From Candidatus Accumulibacter necessarius (GTDB taxonomy: Bacteria > Pseudomonadota > Gammaproteobacteria > Burkholderiales > Rhodocyclaceae), in the NCBI GenBank assembly GCA_017302435.1, contig JAFLDL010000013.1, positions 31,823 through 95,822 of the forward strand: a stretch of DNA of 64,000 nt, written 5' to 3'. Below are positions 1-8,990 of this stretch, in pieces (within the stretch, counting starts at the first letter, position 1; each line of letters begins with the position of its first letter). A program made the position numbers and the translations under genes. The notes beneath the pieces are model-generated. The model did no database searches. It was not told where the DNA came from and saw only the letters and a program-made list of their open reading frames with translations.

Positions 1-669
1 GACGCGCAGCGCACGGCGGCAGGCAGCGCCGAGTCTCCGCCAGGTGGCGAGCAGTGGCAGGGTCAGGACCGGGTATTCCAGCGCGTCGGCCAGATGGCCA
101 GACAGTTGCATGACACGCTCGGTCAGCTGGGCTACCACAAACTCATCGAGAGCACCGTTGCCGCGATCCCGGATACACGAGACCGGCTCAGCTATGTCGC
201 CAGCCTCACCGAGCAGGCTGCCTGCCGGGTATTGAATGCGACGGACATCGCCAATCCATTGCAGGAGGAGCTTGAGTCGGGTTCGGCTGCGCTGGCGGCG
301 AAATGGGATGCGCTGTTTGCGAATCAGATCGGCGTTGAGGAGTTCAAGGGTCTGGCCGAGGAGACGCGTACATTTCTCAAGCAGGGTCTGCCTGGGAAGA
401 CCGAAGCCACCAAGGCGCAGCTGCTCGAGATCATGATGGCTCAGGACTTCCAGGATCTGACGGGTCAGGTAATCAAGAAGATCATTCATGTGGCGCAGGA
501 ACTGGAGGCGCAGCTGATGGGGGTGCTGATTGAAACGATGCCCGGCGAGCGGCGGACCGATTCGGTGATGAGTCTGCTCAACGGGCCGGTGATCAACCCT
601 GAAGGCCGCAGTGACGTGGTTGCCACACAGCAGCAGGTCGACGACCTGCTCGATAGCCTGGGATTCTAG
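1..669 (+). CDS. cheZ: Chemotaxis protein phosphatase CheZ (5' end outside window)
   Basis: CheZ removes the phosphate from CheY-P and resets the flagellar motor signal. The frame is open from base 1, well before its first ATG at 94. The codons before that ATG encode DRVFQRVGQMARQLHDTL, the usual CheZ helix, so the true start lies upstream and the gene is partial. The catalytic stretch AQDFQDLTGQVI carries the conserved Asp and Gln of the active site. The C-terminal tail QQQVDDLLDSLGF is the CheY-binding peptide. cheA follows after 10 bases, so the two are very likely co-transcribed. Confidence 0.95.
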   Translation, partial: DAQRTAAGSAESPPGGEQWQGQDRVFQRVGQMARQLHDTLGQLGYHKLIESTVAAIPDTRDRLSYVASLTEQAACRVLNATDIANPLQEELESGSAALAAKWDALFANQIGVEEFKGLAEETRTFLKQGLPGKTEATKAQLLEIMMAQDFQDLTGQVIKKIIHVAQELEAQLMGVLIETMPGERRTDSVMSLLNGPVINPEGRSDVVATQQQVDDLLDSLGF

Positions 670-679
670 GAGACCCAAG

Positions 680-2623
680 ATGAGCGATTTTGCCGGGATG
701 GAAGACCTGCTGCAGGATTTTCTGCAGGAAGCCGGTGATCTCCTGTCGGATGTCGACAACAAACTCGTTGATCTCGAGCGGAGTCCGGATGATCGTCGTC
801 TGCTGAATGACATCTTTCGCGGCTTTCACACCATCAAGGGTGGCGCCGGCTTTCTCAATGCGGGCGAGCTGGTGACGCTTTGCCACCTCACCGAGAGCCT
901 CTTCGACAAGCTGCGGAACGCCGGGATGACGCTGACGCCGGGCTTGATGGATACCATCATGGCCGCGACCCACGGTGTCCGCAACATGTTTGGTGAGATC
1001 GCGCAGGGGAGGCAGCCCAACCCGGCCTCGCCAGAAGTGATCACCAATCTGCGCGCGGCTCTGGCCGGTGGCGGCAAGATTGGACTGGCGGCCTTGACAG
1101 CCACTGGCGGGGTTGAGGGCGAGACGCTAGTGGGGCCAGATCCTTTGCCAGCCACCGCTGTGCACAGCAAGGGCCCGGACTGGCAGGCGTTACACGCGGC
1201 CGTGACCGGCCAGAGTGTCGGACCCCTGGCGGTATCGGCGCCCGTCGAGCCAGTCGCCAACGCTGGTTCGGGCAGCGCGGTGGATCTGGCCAGTCTGCAG
1301 CCGCATTTTCCGCCGGAGGGACGCCGCGTCACCGACAAGCCAGGTGCTGCAGTCAGCGGGGCACCGACCGGTCGCCGTGTCGAGGAAAGAGCTGCCGCGC
1401 GCGAGACGACAATCCGGGTTGATACGGCGAGGCTGGATCAGGTGCTCAACCTTTCCGGCGAGATCGGGCTGACGAAGAACCGCCTGACCAGCCTGCGGGC
1501 CGACATCCTTGCCGGCAGAACCGACGCGGAGACACTCCAGGCACTTGATCAGGCCGTCAGCCAGCTAGACCTGCTGGTTTCCGACTTACAGAATTCGGTG
1601 ATGAAGACGCGCATGCAGCCGATCGGCCGGCTGTTCCAGAAATACCCGCGCATTGCGCGCGATCTGGCCAGGCAATTGGGCAAGGACGTCGAGTTGGCGC
1701 TGGTGGGTGAAGAAACCGAAGTCGACAAGACGATGATCGAGGATTTGGCCGATCCGCTCATTCATCTGATTCGTAACGCCGTAGACCACGGTGTCGAGTC
1801 GGCCGAAGAACGCCGAGCGGCAGGCAAGCCGCTGAAGAGCGTTGTCCGCCTGGAAGCGCGCCAGGAGGGAGATCACATCGTGTTGATGATCGCCGACGAC
1901 GGGCGTGGGATGAGTCCAGAGCGCATTCGGGCGAAGGCGGTCGAGAAGCGCATCATCAGTGAAGAGGAAGCGAATACCCTGGATGACCGGCAGAGTCTTA
2001 ATCTGATCTTCCTGCCCGGCTTCTCGACGATGGCACAAGCCTCGGCGGTTTCGGGCCGGGGTGTCGGGATGGATGTCGTTAAAACAAACATCCAGAAGCT
2101 CAATGGTTCGATCGAGATCCGTTCCGAGGCTGGCAAGGGCTCAGTATTCGTCATTTCGCTGCCGCTGACGTTGGCGATTCTTCCCGTCCTCCTCGTCCTG
2201 CTGGGCGATCAGCCGTTTGCCCTGCCGCTCTCCATGGTTCGGGAGATCCTTCCGATCAATCAGGAGAGGATGCAGGAAGTGGGCGGCAAGGAAACCTTGG
2301 TCGTGCGCGGCGAGATCCTGCCGGTGATCGCTCTTTCGCGGCTGCTCGGCTGGCCGCAGGTGCAGCCAGCCGAGTACGGCGTCCTGATGCAGACGGCGGA
2401 GCGGAGCTTCATTCTTGCGGTCGACAACTTCGCCGGCCGCGATGATGCGGTGATCAAAGCGCTTGACGATTTTCGTCCGCGCGGGGTGGCCGGGGTGACG
2501 ACGCTGTCGAACGGGCAGATCGTGCTGATTCTGGACATGAAGGAACTGCTCGCTGATCTGACGGCACACCCCGAACGTGACCTGCGGCCGGCGCCTGCCC
2601 GGGCTCTGGAGTTCTTCGCCTGA
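680..2623 (+). CDS. cheA: Chemotaxis histidine kinase CheA
   Basis: Cytoplasmic sensor kinase that autophosphorylates and passes phosphate to CheY and CheB. The 647-residue protein starts at ATG 680, with GGAG 7 bases upstream. The longer frame from 611 has no such support. Domain order: HPt domain with the phospho-accepting His in FHTIKGGAGF (residue 50); a variable Pro/Ala-rich linker (about 140-250) in place of a clear P2 domain; dimerisation helices (TTIRVDTARLDQVLNLSGEIG); ATPase boxes LIRNAVDHG (N), DDGRGMS (G1) and GRGVGMDVV (G2); and a C-terminal CheW-like regulatory domain. It follows cheZ and is closed by a strong terminator. Confidence 0.97.
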   Translation: MSDFAGMEDLLQDFLQEAGDLLSDVDNKLVDLERSPDDRRLLNDIFRGFHTIKGGAGFLNAGELVTLCHLTESLFDKLRNAGMTLTPGLMDTIMAATHGVRNMFGEIAQGRQPNPASPEVITNLRAALAGGGKIGLAALTATGGVEGETLVGPDPLPATAVHSKGPDWQALHAAVTGQSVGPLAVSAPVEPVANAGSGSAVDLASLQPHFPPEGRRVTDKPGAAVSGAPTGRRVEERAAARETTIRVDTARLDQVLNLSGEIGLTKNRLTSLRADILAGRTDAETLQALDQAVSQLDLLVSDLQNSVMKTRMQPIGRLFQKYPRIARDLARQLGKDVELALVGEETEVDKTMIEDLADPLIHLIRNAVDHGVESAEERRAAGKPLKSVVRLEARQEGDHIVLMIADDGRGMSPERIRAKAVEKRIISEEEANTLDDRQSLNLIFLPGFSTMAQASAVSGRGVGMDVVKTNIQKLNGSIEIRSEAGKGSVFVISLPLTLAILPVLLVLLGDQPFALPLSMVREILPINQERMQEVGGKETLVVRGEILPVIALSRLLGWPQVQPAEYGVLMQTAERSFILAVDNFAGRDDAVIKALDDFRPRGVAGVTTLSNGQIVLILDMKELLADLTAHPERDLRPAPARALEFFA

Positions 2624-2645
2624 ACACCGAGAGAACATCGCCACT

Positions 2646-2672
2646 CAGGGGGCTACGGCCCCCTGTTTTTTT
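2646..2672 (+). terminator. Rho-independent terminator after cheA
   Basis: A perfect 8-bp stem (CAGGGGGC / GCCCCCTG) with a TACG loop is followed directly by seven T. It lies 22 bases after the cheA stop and separates the cheZ-cheA unit from flhB. Confidence 0.95.
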
Positions 2673-2763
2673 GTGGCGCTACGACAACTGTTGCTCCTGT
2701 GCAACTATCCGAGAACCAGTCTAAATAAAGGCCCATAATCCCCTATTTTAACGACGATTTTCT

Positions 2764-2769
2764 TATAAT
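2764..2769 (+). promoter_or_regulatory. Candidate -10 hexamer TATAAT ahead of flhB
   Basis: A perfect TATAAT lies 27 bases before the flhB ATG in an AT-rich stretch that follows the cheA terminator. No good -35 is seen at 16-18 bp, so an activator may help. No -24/-12 site is visible here, which suggests the flhB-fliA operon is read by the housekeeping sigma factor. Confidence 0.5.
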
Positions 2770-2795
2770 TAAGACGAGTAAACTGGAAGCTCGAA

Positions 2796-3935
2796 ATGGC
2801 AGAGGAAAGCGACCTCGAACGAACCGAACCAGCGTCAGCAAGGCGCCTGGAACAGGCACGCGAGGAGGGCCAGGTGCCGCGTTCGCGGGAGATCGGCGCG
2901 TTCCTGATTCTGATCGTTGCTGCCCTGGCGTTCTGGCTGATGGGTCCGTGGATGGTGCAGCGGGTATCGGAAATTTTCCGTCGCGCTCTGGTGGTTGACC
3001 AGGATCTGGCCCGGGAGCCGTCGCTGATGCTGGTTCGCCTGGCCGATCTCTCGATTGACGCCTTGCTGACTTTTGCGCCATTGTTTGCGGCGCTGGTCGC
3101 TGCCGCATTGCTGTCACCTTTCTTTCTCGGGAGCTGGAACTTTTCCCCAAAGGCGCTGCGCCCTGATTCAAGCCGCCTGGATCCGCTGAAAGGAATGTCC
3201 CGCCTCGTTTCCTGGAACGGGCTGGTGGAACTCGTCAAGGCGGTGGCCAAGGCGTCCTTGCTGGGTGGAATTGCCGCGTGGGTCCTGTGGAGCGAACGCG
3301 GTGACCTGCTCGCGATGTTTGCGCAATCGATTCCGGTCGGTCTGTCGAGTGCCGGGCATTTGCTCAATTTCAGTTTCGTTGCGATCGTTTCGGCGATGCT
3401 GGTAATCGTTGCGGTCGATGTGCCCTTCCAGATCTGGCAATACCACGAGAAGCTTAAGATGAGTCGCCAGGAACTCAAGCAGGAAGGCAAGGAACTGGAG
3501 GGCAACCCGGAGATCAAGGGCCGCATCCGACAGTTGCAGCGTGAGGCTGCGCGCAAGCGGATGATGGCCGCCGTGCCGGCCGCCGATGTCATTGTGACCA
3601 ACCCGACCCATTACGCCGTTGCCCTGGCCTACAAGAGCGGTATGGGGGCGCCAAGAGTACTGGCCAAGGGCCTGGGCGAGATCGCTCTCAAGATACGTCA
3701 ACTGGGCGTCACCCACAGTGTACCCATCGTCGAAGCTGCCCCCTTGGCGCGCGCGCTTTATCGCCATGTCGATCTCGATCAGGAAATACCGTCAACGCTT
3801 TACGCGGCGGTTGCCGAGGTGCTGGCCTATCTCTATCAGTTGAGCCACTGGCGCGAGAACGGTGGCAGCTATCCACTGCCGCCGCGCGCGATCAAGGTTC
3901 CGGACGACCTCCTCGCGGAGGGGTCCAATGGCTGA
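2796..3935 (+). CDS. flhB: Flagellar type III export switch protein FlhB
   Basis: Inner-membrane export-gate protein that switches secretion from rod/hook to filament substrates. The 379 residues match the family length. There are four hydrophobic helices in the first ~215 residues, then a charged cytoplasmic domain with the autocleavage motif NPTH at 269-272. The N-terminus (ERTEPASARRLEQAREEGQVPRS) is typical. It is the first gene of a tight operon; its stop overlaps the flhA start by 8 bases. Confidence 0.98.
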   Translation: MAEESDLERTEPASARRLEQAREEGQVPRSREIGAFLILIVAALAFWLMGPWMVQRVSEIFRRALVVDQDLAREPSLMLVRLADLSIDALLTFAPLFAALVAAALLSPFFLGSWNFSPKALRPDSSRLDPLKGMSRLVSWNGLVELVKAVAKASLLGGIAAWVLWSERGDLLAMFAQSIPVGLSSAGHLLNFSFVAIVSAMLVIVAVDVPFQIWQYHEKLKMSRQELKQEGKELEGNPEIKGRIRQLQREAARKRMMAAVPAADVIVTNPTHYAVALAYKSGMGAPRVLAKGLGEIALKIRQLGVTHSVPIVEAAPLARALYRHVDLDQEIPSTLYAAVAEVLAYLYQLSHWRENGGSYPLPPRAIKVPDDLLAEGSNG

Positions 3936-6015
3936 CGCGAGCGTGGTGCTGCGGGACCTTTTCGTTCGCTTTGGCCAGCGGCAACTGGCTGGGCCGGTGC
4001 TGATCCTGTTGATCCTGGCAATGATGGTCTTGCCGTTGCCGCCTTTTGCCCTGGATCTCTTTTTCACCTTCAACATCGCGATTTCGGTGATCGTCATGCT
4101 GGTCGCCATGAGCGTGATGAAACCGCTGGATTTCTCTGTCTTTCCGACCGTGCTGCTGGTTACCACGCTGCTGCGTCTATCGCTCAACGTCGCTTCGACG
4201 CGGGTCGTGCTGCTTGAAGGGCATACGGGGCCCGGCGCCGCCGGGCAGGTGATTGAAGCTTTCGGACACTTCCTGGTCGGTGGTAACTATGCTGTTGGAC
4301 TGGTGGTGTTCACGATCCTGGTGATCATCAATTTCGTGGTCATTACCAAGGGTGCCGGAAGGGTAGCCGAGGTGGCCGCACGCTTCACCCTTGACGCCAT
4401 GCCGGGCAAGCAAATGGCAATCGATGCGGATCTCAACGCCGGTCTGATTGGCGAGGACGAGGCGCGCCAGCGCCGTGCAACCATCGCCCAAGAAGCGGAC
4501 TTTTTCGGTTCCATGGATGGCGCGTCGAAGTTTGTTCGTGGCGACGCGGTTGCCGGAATCCTGATCATGTTGATCAACGTGATTGGCGGACTGTTCGTCG
4601 GCGTTCTTCAGCACAACATGGAGATCGGCGCGGCGGCCAAAACCTACACCCTGCTGACCATTGGTGATGGCCTGGTGGCGCAGATTCCGGCGCTGATCAT
4701 TTCCATTGCCGCAGGCATGGTGGTGACGCGCGTCGGCGACGACGAGGATGTGTCGCAGCAGTTCGTCTCGCAACTGTTCAACAATCCGAAGCTGCTCTAC
4801 CTGACGGCAGCGATCATCGGTTTGCTCGGGCTCATTCCGGGTATGCCGAATTTCGTCTTCCTGCTGCTGGCGAGTGGTCTGGCCACCATGGCCTGGCAGA
4901 TGGACAAGCGCCAGCGGACGGCGACGCGGCCGGTACCCGTCGCCGTCGCTCCGGTCACGACCCGCGAGGCTCAGGAGGCGAGCTGGGCTGACGTCACGCC
5001 ACTCGACGTTCTCGGTCTGGAGGTCGGCTATCGACTGATCCCTCTGGTCGACAAGTCGCAGGATGGCGAGCTGCTGCGCCGCATCCGCGGTATACGCAAG
5101 AAATTTGCCCAGGAAGTGGGTTTTCTGGTGTCGCCGGTCCACATACGGGATAACCTGGAACTGAAACCCAACGCCTACAAGATCCTCCTGAAAGGTGTCG
5201 AGATCGGTGAAGGAGAAGCCTTTCCGGGAAATCTGCTGGCGATCAATCCAGGCCGAGTGGCTGGCCAGGTGGCAGGTACTGCGACCAAGGATCCCGCCTT
5301 TGGCCTGCCGGCAGTGTGGATTGACCCGGCGCTGAGGGAGCAGGCGCAGGCCTACGGCTACACGGTTGTCGATGCAAGCACGGTCACCGCGACGCATCTC
5401 AACCATCTGATTCTCGCGCACGCAGCCGAACTCCTGGGGCGGCAGGAGACGCAAGCCTTACTCGATCATCTGGCGAAGGATATGCCCAAGCTGGTCGAGG
5501 ATCTGGTGCCCAAGGCCCTGTCCCTCGGCGTGGTGCAGAAAGTGCTGCGTAACCTGCTTGAAGAGGGCGTGCATCTGCGTGACATGCGTACCGTCATGGA
5601 GACCCTCGCCGATGGCGCGCCGCGTTCCCAGGATCCGGAGGTGCTGACAGCGCAGGTACGGATGGCTCTCGGCCGTTCGATTCTTCAGGAGCTGTATCCG
5701 GGTGGCGCTGAAATGCAGGTGATGTCACTGGATCCGCAGCTTGAGCGCCTCCTCTTGCAGGCGGTTGCTGGTGGCGGTGATGGCATGGGTATCGAGCCCG
5801 GTCTTGCCGACACCCTGGTGCGCGAGGCTGTTGCCGCGGCGCAACGGCAGGAGGCGGTCGGCTTGCCGATGGTCTTGCTGGTTCCGGGGAACCTGAGAAC
5901 ACTGTTGTCACGCTTCTTGCGCCGAAGCATTTCCCAACTGAAGGTTCTGGCACACGCCGAAGTACCTGAAAACAGAATCATCAAAGTCACCTCTATCATT
6001 GGACAGAGAGCATGA
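3928..6015 (+). CDS. flhA: Flagellar export gate protein FlhA
   Basis: Largest component of the flagellar export gate, which couples proton flow to secretion and docks chaperone-substrate complexes. The start at ATG 3928 (MADASVVLRD) gives 695 residues, the family norm, and overlaps flhB by 8 bases. The first ~330 residues hold about eight membrane helices and the conserved FHIPEP-type loop region (MPGKQMAIDADLNAGLI). The remainder is the cytoplasmic substrate-docking domain, ending RIIKVTSIIGQRA. The stop overlaps the flhF start (ATGA). Confidence 0.98.
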   Translation: MADASVVLRDLFVRFGQRQLAGPVLILLILAMMVLPLPPFALDLFFTFNIAISVIVMLVAMSVMKPLDFSVFPTVLLVTTLLRLSLNVASTRVVLLEGHTGPGAAGQVIEAFGHFLVGGNYAVGLVVFTILVIINFVVITKGAGRVAEVAARFTLDAMPGKQMAIDADLNAGLIGEDEARQRRATIAQEADFFGSMDGASKFVRGDAVAGILIMLINVIGGLFVGVLQHNMEIGAAAKTYTLLTIGDGLVAQIPALIISIAAGMVVTRVGDDEDVSQQFVSQLFNNPKLLYLTAAIIGLLGLIPGMPNFVFLLLASGLATMAWQMDKRQRTATRPVPVAVAPVTTREAQEASWADVTPLDVLGLEVGYRLIPLVDKSQDGELLRRIRGIRKKFAQEVGFLVSPVHIRDNLELKPNAYKILLKGVEIGEGEAFPGNLLAINPGRVAGQVAGTATKDPAFGLPAVWIDPALREQAQAYGYTVVDASTVTATHLNHLILAHAAELLGRQETQALLDHLAKDMPKLVEDLVPKALSLGVVQKVLRNLLEEGVHLRDMRTVMETLADGAPRSQDPEVLTAQVRMALGRSILQELYPGGAEMQVMSLDPQLERLLLQAVAGGGDGMGIEPGLADTLVREAVAAAQRQEAVGLPMVLLVPGNLRTLLSRFLRRSISQLKVLAHAEVPENRIIKVTSIIGQRA

Positions 6016-7349
6016 ACGTCAGGAAATTCATCGCTGCGACAGCTCGAGACGCCTTGCGCAAGGTCAAGGAGACGCTCGGACCGGATGCGATCATTCTCTC
6101 CAATCGCGGAATTCCCGGTGGCGTCGAGATCATGGCGGTTGCTGCGCGCGACATGGAGATGATCGTACCGACGCGGGAGTACGAATCCACGCTGCCGCGT
6201 CGCAACGAATCGGCAGCCAGCCCGTCGGTCGAATCGACGCCGCTACGAGTAGCTGCACCGGCGCAGCAGCCGGCCCCGGCGCAGCCCGCTGGATACCGTA
6301 CAGCTCGTTCACTGCCGCCGCGTGCAGCACGATCTACGCCGGCGCCGGCGGCCCAACCACTAGTCGGGAGCGCTCCACCGCCGGCGGCGGACGTGGTTCC
6401 CGCCGCAGTGATGGAAGAGATTCGCACATTGCGAAGGATCGTTGAACAGCAACTCGCCGGCTTTGCCTGGGGCGAGGCAGCACGTGCGCAACCGACAAAG
6501 ACCGAGACTCTTCGCCACATGCTCGACGCCGGCTTTTCGCCGCAGTTCGCACGCGACTTGCTGGCTGACCTGCCGCGCGATCTGGATGCGGGGCAAGCAC
6601 TTGCCTGGGTCAAGGGCGTTGCCGAGCGCGCCATGTTGACGATCAATGGCGAGACCGACATCGTTGACCAGGGCGGAATCTATGCGCTCGTCGGGCCGAC
6701 CGGGGTGGGCAAGACGACCACCACCGCCAAGCTGGCTGCGCGTTGCGTTCTCCGGCACGGCGCGAGGAAGCTCGCTCTGGTGACCACGGACGGATACCGG
6801 ATAGGCGCCCACGAACAATTGCGAATCTATGGCCGCATCCTCGGCGTATCGGTGCACCTTGCCCGGGACGGCAAAGACCTGCGGGCAACGCTGCGCGATC
6901 TGCAGCACACCCATATGGTGCTGATCGACACCATGGGCATGAGCCAGAGGGATCGGATGGTCAGTGAACAGGTGGCCATGTTTGGCGACAGCGACGTCAA
7001 GTCCCTGCTGCTCCTGTCGGCTACCAGCCGCGGCGACACGCTCGATGACGTGGTCAGAGCGTACAGCGGAATGGATCTGGCGGGTTGTGTGCTGACCAAG
7101 GTCGATGAAGCAGCGAGTCTGGCCTCCTCGCTCGATGTGATCATCCGGCATGGTTTGCGTCTGTACTATGTTTCGAATGGTCAGCGGGTACCGGAAGATC
7201 TGCATCTGCCGAACCGACCATACCTGCTACATCGTGCTTTCAAGGACTTGCCCGAGACTTCGCCGCATCGTCTGGCCGGTGTCGAGCCCGGATTGATGGT
7301 CGCCAGCGCCGCTGCCAGCGTGCTCTCTGCAGGAGGCCTGCGTGGCTGA
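6012..7349 (+). CDS. flhF: Flagellar SRP-type GTPase FlhF
   Basis: SRP54/FtsY-family GTPase that sets the place and number of polar flagella. Layout of the 445 residues: a basic N-terminal B domain beginning MNVRKFIAATARDALRKVKE; a Pro/Ala-rich linker (about 70-130); an N domain; then the GTPase G domain with P-loop GPTGVGKTT at 228-236 and the DTMGMSQRD switch motif. It overlaps flhA by 4 bases and fleN by 8 bases. Its presence with fleN implies polar flagellation. Confidence 0.97.
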   Translation: MNVRKFIAATARDALRKVKETLGPDAIILSNRGIPGGVEIMAVAARDMEMIVPTREYESTLPRRNESAASPSVESTPLRVAAPAQQPAPAQPAGYRTARSLPPRAARSTPAPAAQPLVGSAPPPAADVVPAAVMEEIRTLRRIVEQQLAGFAWGEAARAQPTKTETLRHMLDAGFSPQFARDLLADLPRDLDAGQALAWVKGVAERAMLTINGETDIVDQGGIYALVGPTGVGKTTTTAKLAARCVLRHGARKLALVTTDGYRIGAHEQLRIYGRILGVSVHLARDGKDLRATLRDLQHTHMVLIDTMGMSQRDRMVSEQVAMFGDSDVKSLLLLSATSRGDTLDDVVRAYSGMDLAGCVLTKVDEAASLASSLDVIIRHGLRLYYVSNGQRVPEDLHLPNRPYLLHRAFKDLPETSPHRLAGVEPGLMVASAAASVLSAGGLRG

Positions 7350-8226
7350 GTTCCGCGGCGACCAGGCAGCTGGTCTGCGTCGACTCCTCAGGCGCCCGCG
7401 GTTAAGTGTCGTCACCTTTGTCGCAGGCAGTACCGGCGTCGGCAAGAGCGTTTCGGTGGCCAATCTGGCAGCCTCGCTGGCGCGCCAGGGCAGGGAAGTC
7501 CTGGTGGTGGACGAAAATACGGACGATGGCATTGCCGCCTTCTACGGCGTCATTACGGCACATGACCTGCAGCAGGTGGTCGATCGCGAAAAAGTGCTCG
7601 CCGACGTGCTCCTGCCAGTCGCACCGGGAATCCGCGTCCTGCCCGCAGCCAGGTTGGTCAAGCAGCTCGCGCGGCTCGACGATGCCGAACAACGGATCCT
7701 GCTCGAATGCCTGGCCGAGATGACGCCCCCGGCCGACGTCGTTCTGGTCGATACCTCGCTGGATCATCCGCTTGGCTTCTCCCCACTCGGTCTAGCCGCA
7801 CATGAAACCGTGATTGTCGTCTCACCGAACGGGGCAGCAATTACCGAGGCCTATGCGTTGATCAAGAAAGTCAGCCTGGGTTACGCGCGCAAGCACTTCC
7901 GAATTCTGGTCAGCCAGGTGCGTCTCGCCAGCGAGGCGCAGGCGATACACGACAACATGGCCCGGGTGACGGGCAGTCGCCAACTGGCGCGTCTCGACTA
8001 TGCGGGATACGTACCGGTCGATGAGCGTCTGCGACAAGCGTCCAGGCTTTGTCAGCCGATTGCCGGCCTGTTTCCCGACTCGCCGGCGGCGAGGGCGTAT
8101 CAGACCGTGGCCAATGAGATGCTGAATTGGCCAGCCGACCATGACGAGGCCGGCGGGCTCGAATATTTCGTGCAACAGCTGCTACACTGGAGCCAACGCA
8201 TTAACCCGACTGCTATCTACGCCTGA
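7342..8226 (+). CDS. fleN: Flagellar number regulator FleN/FlhG (MinD-like, atypical P-loop)
   Basis: MinD/ParA-family protein in the usual flhF-fleN-fliA position, expected to limit flagellar number by opposing FlhF or the master activator. The start is GTG 7342, overlapping flhF by 8 bases; 294 residues. The deviant Walker A (usually GKGGVGKT) reads GSTGVGKS at about 29-36, so the signature lysine is missing. The next box reads VLVVDENTDDG instead of the usual DADLGLAN. The rest of the fold (VVLVDTSLD, ITEAYALIKKVS) is conserved. ATP-driven dimerisation may therefore be altered. Confidence 0.9.
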   Translation: MAEFRGDQAAGLRRLLRRPRLSVVTFVAGSTGVGKSVSVANLAASLARQGREVLVVDENTDDGIAAFYGVITAHDLQQVVDREKVLADVLLPVAPGIRVLPAARLVKQLARLDDAEQRILLECLAEMTPPADVVLVDTSLDHPLGFSPLGLAAHETVIVVSPNGAAITEAYALIKKVSLGYARKHFRILVSQVRLASEAQAIHDNMARVTGSRQLARLDYAGYVPVDERLRQASRLCQPIAGLFPDSPAARAYQTVANEMLNWPADHDEAGGLEYFVQQLLHWSQRINPTAIYA

Positions 8227-8243
8227 TAGCTCCGCCAAAACGC

Positions 8244-8990
8244 ATGTACAACGCTGCTGGTCAGCTCAACAAGGATCAGCTTGTCCAGCGCTTCACGCCG
8301 CTGGTCAGGCGCATAGCCAGTCACTTGATGTCTCGTCTGCCGGCGAGCGTACAGGTGGACGATCTGGTGCAGAACGGAATGCTCGGCCTGCTTGACGCAA
8401 TTGGCCGTTTCGAGGCGCAGATGGGGGCTCAGTTTGAGGTCTATGCGGCGCAGCGTGTGCGTGGTGCAATGCTCGACGGCTTGCGCGAAAACGACTGGCT
8501 GCCGCGTAGCTTGCGTCGCAACTCGCGGCGTATCGAAGCCGCCATTGCGCAACTTGAACAGGAGAATGGCCGTGCACCGACCGAACAGGAGCTTGCTGAC
8601 TCCCTGGGCATGGCTCTTGCCGACTATCAGCAGATGCTGCAGGATGCTCGCGGGCATCAGCTGGTATACCTGGAGGACATGGTTACCGAGCGAGGCGAGG
8701 GTTTCCTTGAGCGTCACCTGGCGGACGAAGGCGGAGACCCGGCGAAGATCCTCGAAGACGAGAATCTTCGCCGACGTCTGGTTCAGGCGATTGAACTTCT
8801 GCCAGAGCGGGAACGCCTGATGATGGCGCTCTACTACGAACAGGATCTCAATCTGCGCGAGATCGGAGAGGTCATGGGTGTCACCGAGTCACGTGTGTGT
8901 CAGCTGCACAGCCAGGCGGTGATGAGGCTGCGCGCCCGCTTGTTCGACGGCGGCGGCAAGGGAACAACGAAAGCTGTTCGTCATGGATAG
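8244..8990 (+). CDS. fliA: Flagellar sigma factor FliA (sigma-28)
   Basis: Alternative sigma factor for late flagellar and chemotaxis genes. 248 residues. Region 2 contains PASVQVDDLVQNGMLGLLDAI and FEVYAAQRVRGAMLDGLRENDW; region 4 contains LNLREIGEVMGVTESRVCQLHSQA, the helix-turn-helix that reads the -35. FlgM, its anti-sigma factor, is encoded at 11044-11325, and matching sigma-28 sites are seen at flgM and flgK. The stop overlaps the motC start by 8 bases. Confidence 0.98.
   Translation: MYNAAGQLNKDQLVQRFTPLVRRIASHLMSRLPASVQVDDLVQNGMLGLLDAIGRFEAQMGAQFEVYAAQRVRGAMLDGLRENDWLPRSLRRNSRRIEAAIAQLEQENGRAPTEQELADSLGMALADYQQMLQDARGHQLVYLEDMVTERGEGFLERHLADEGGDPAKILEDENLRRRLVQAIELLPERERLMMALYYEQDLNLREIGEVMGVTESRVCQLHSQAVMRLRARLFDGGGKGTTKAVRHG

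Noticed and set aside
4177-5454. 425-codon - strand open frame opposite flhA
   Set aside because: Shadow of FlhA; His/Gln/Asp-rich composition typical of antisense frames.
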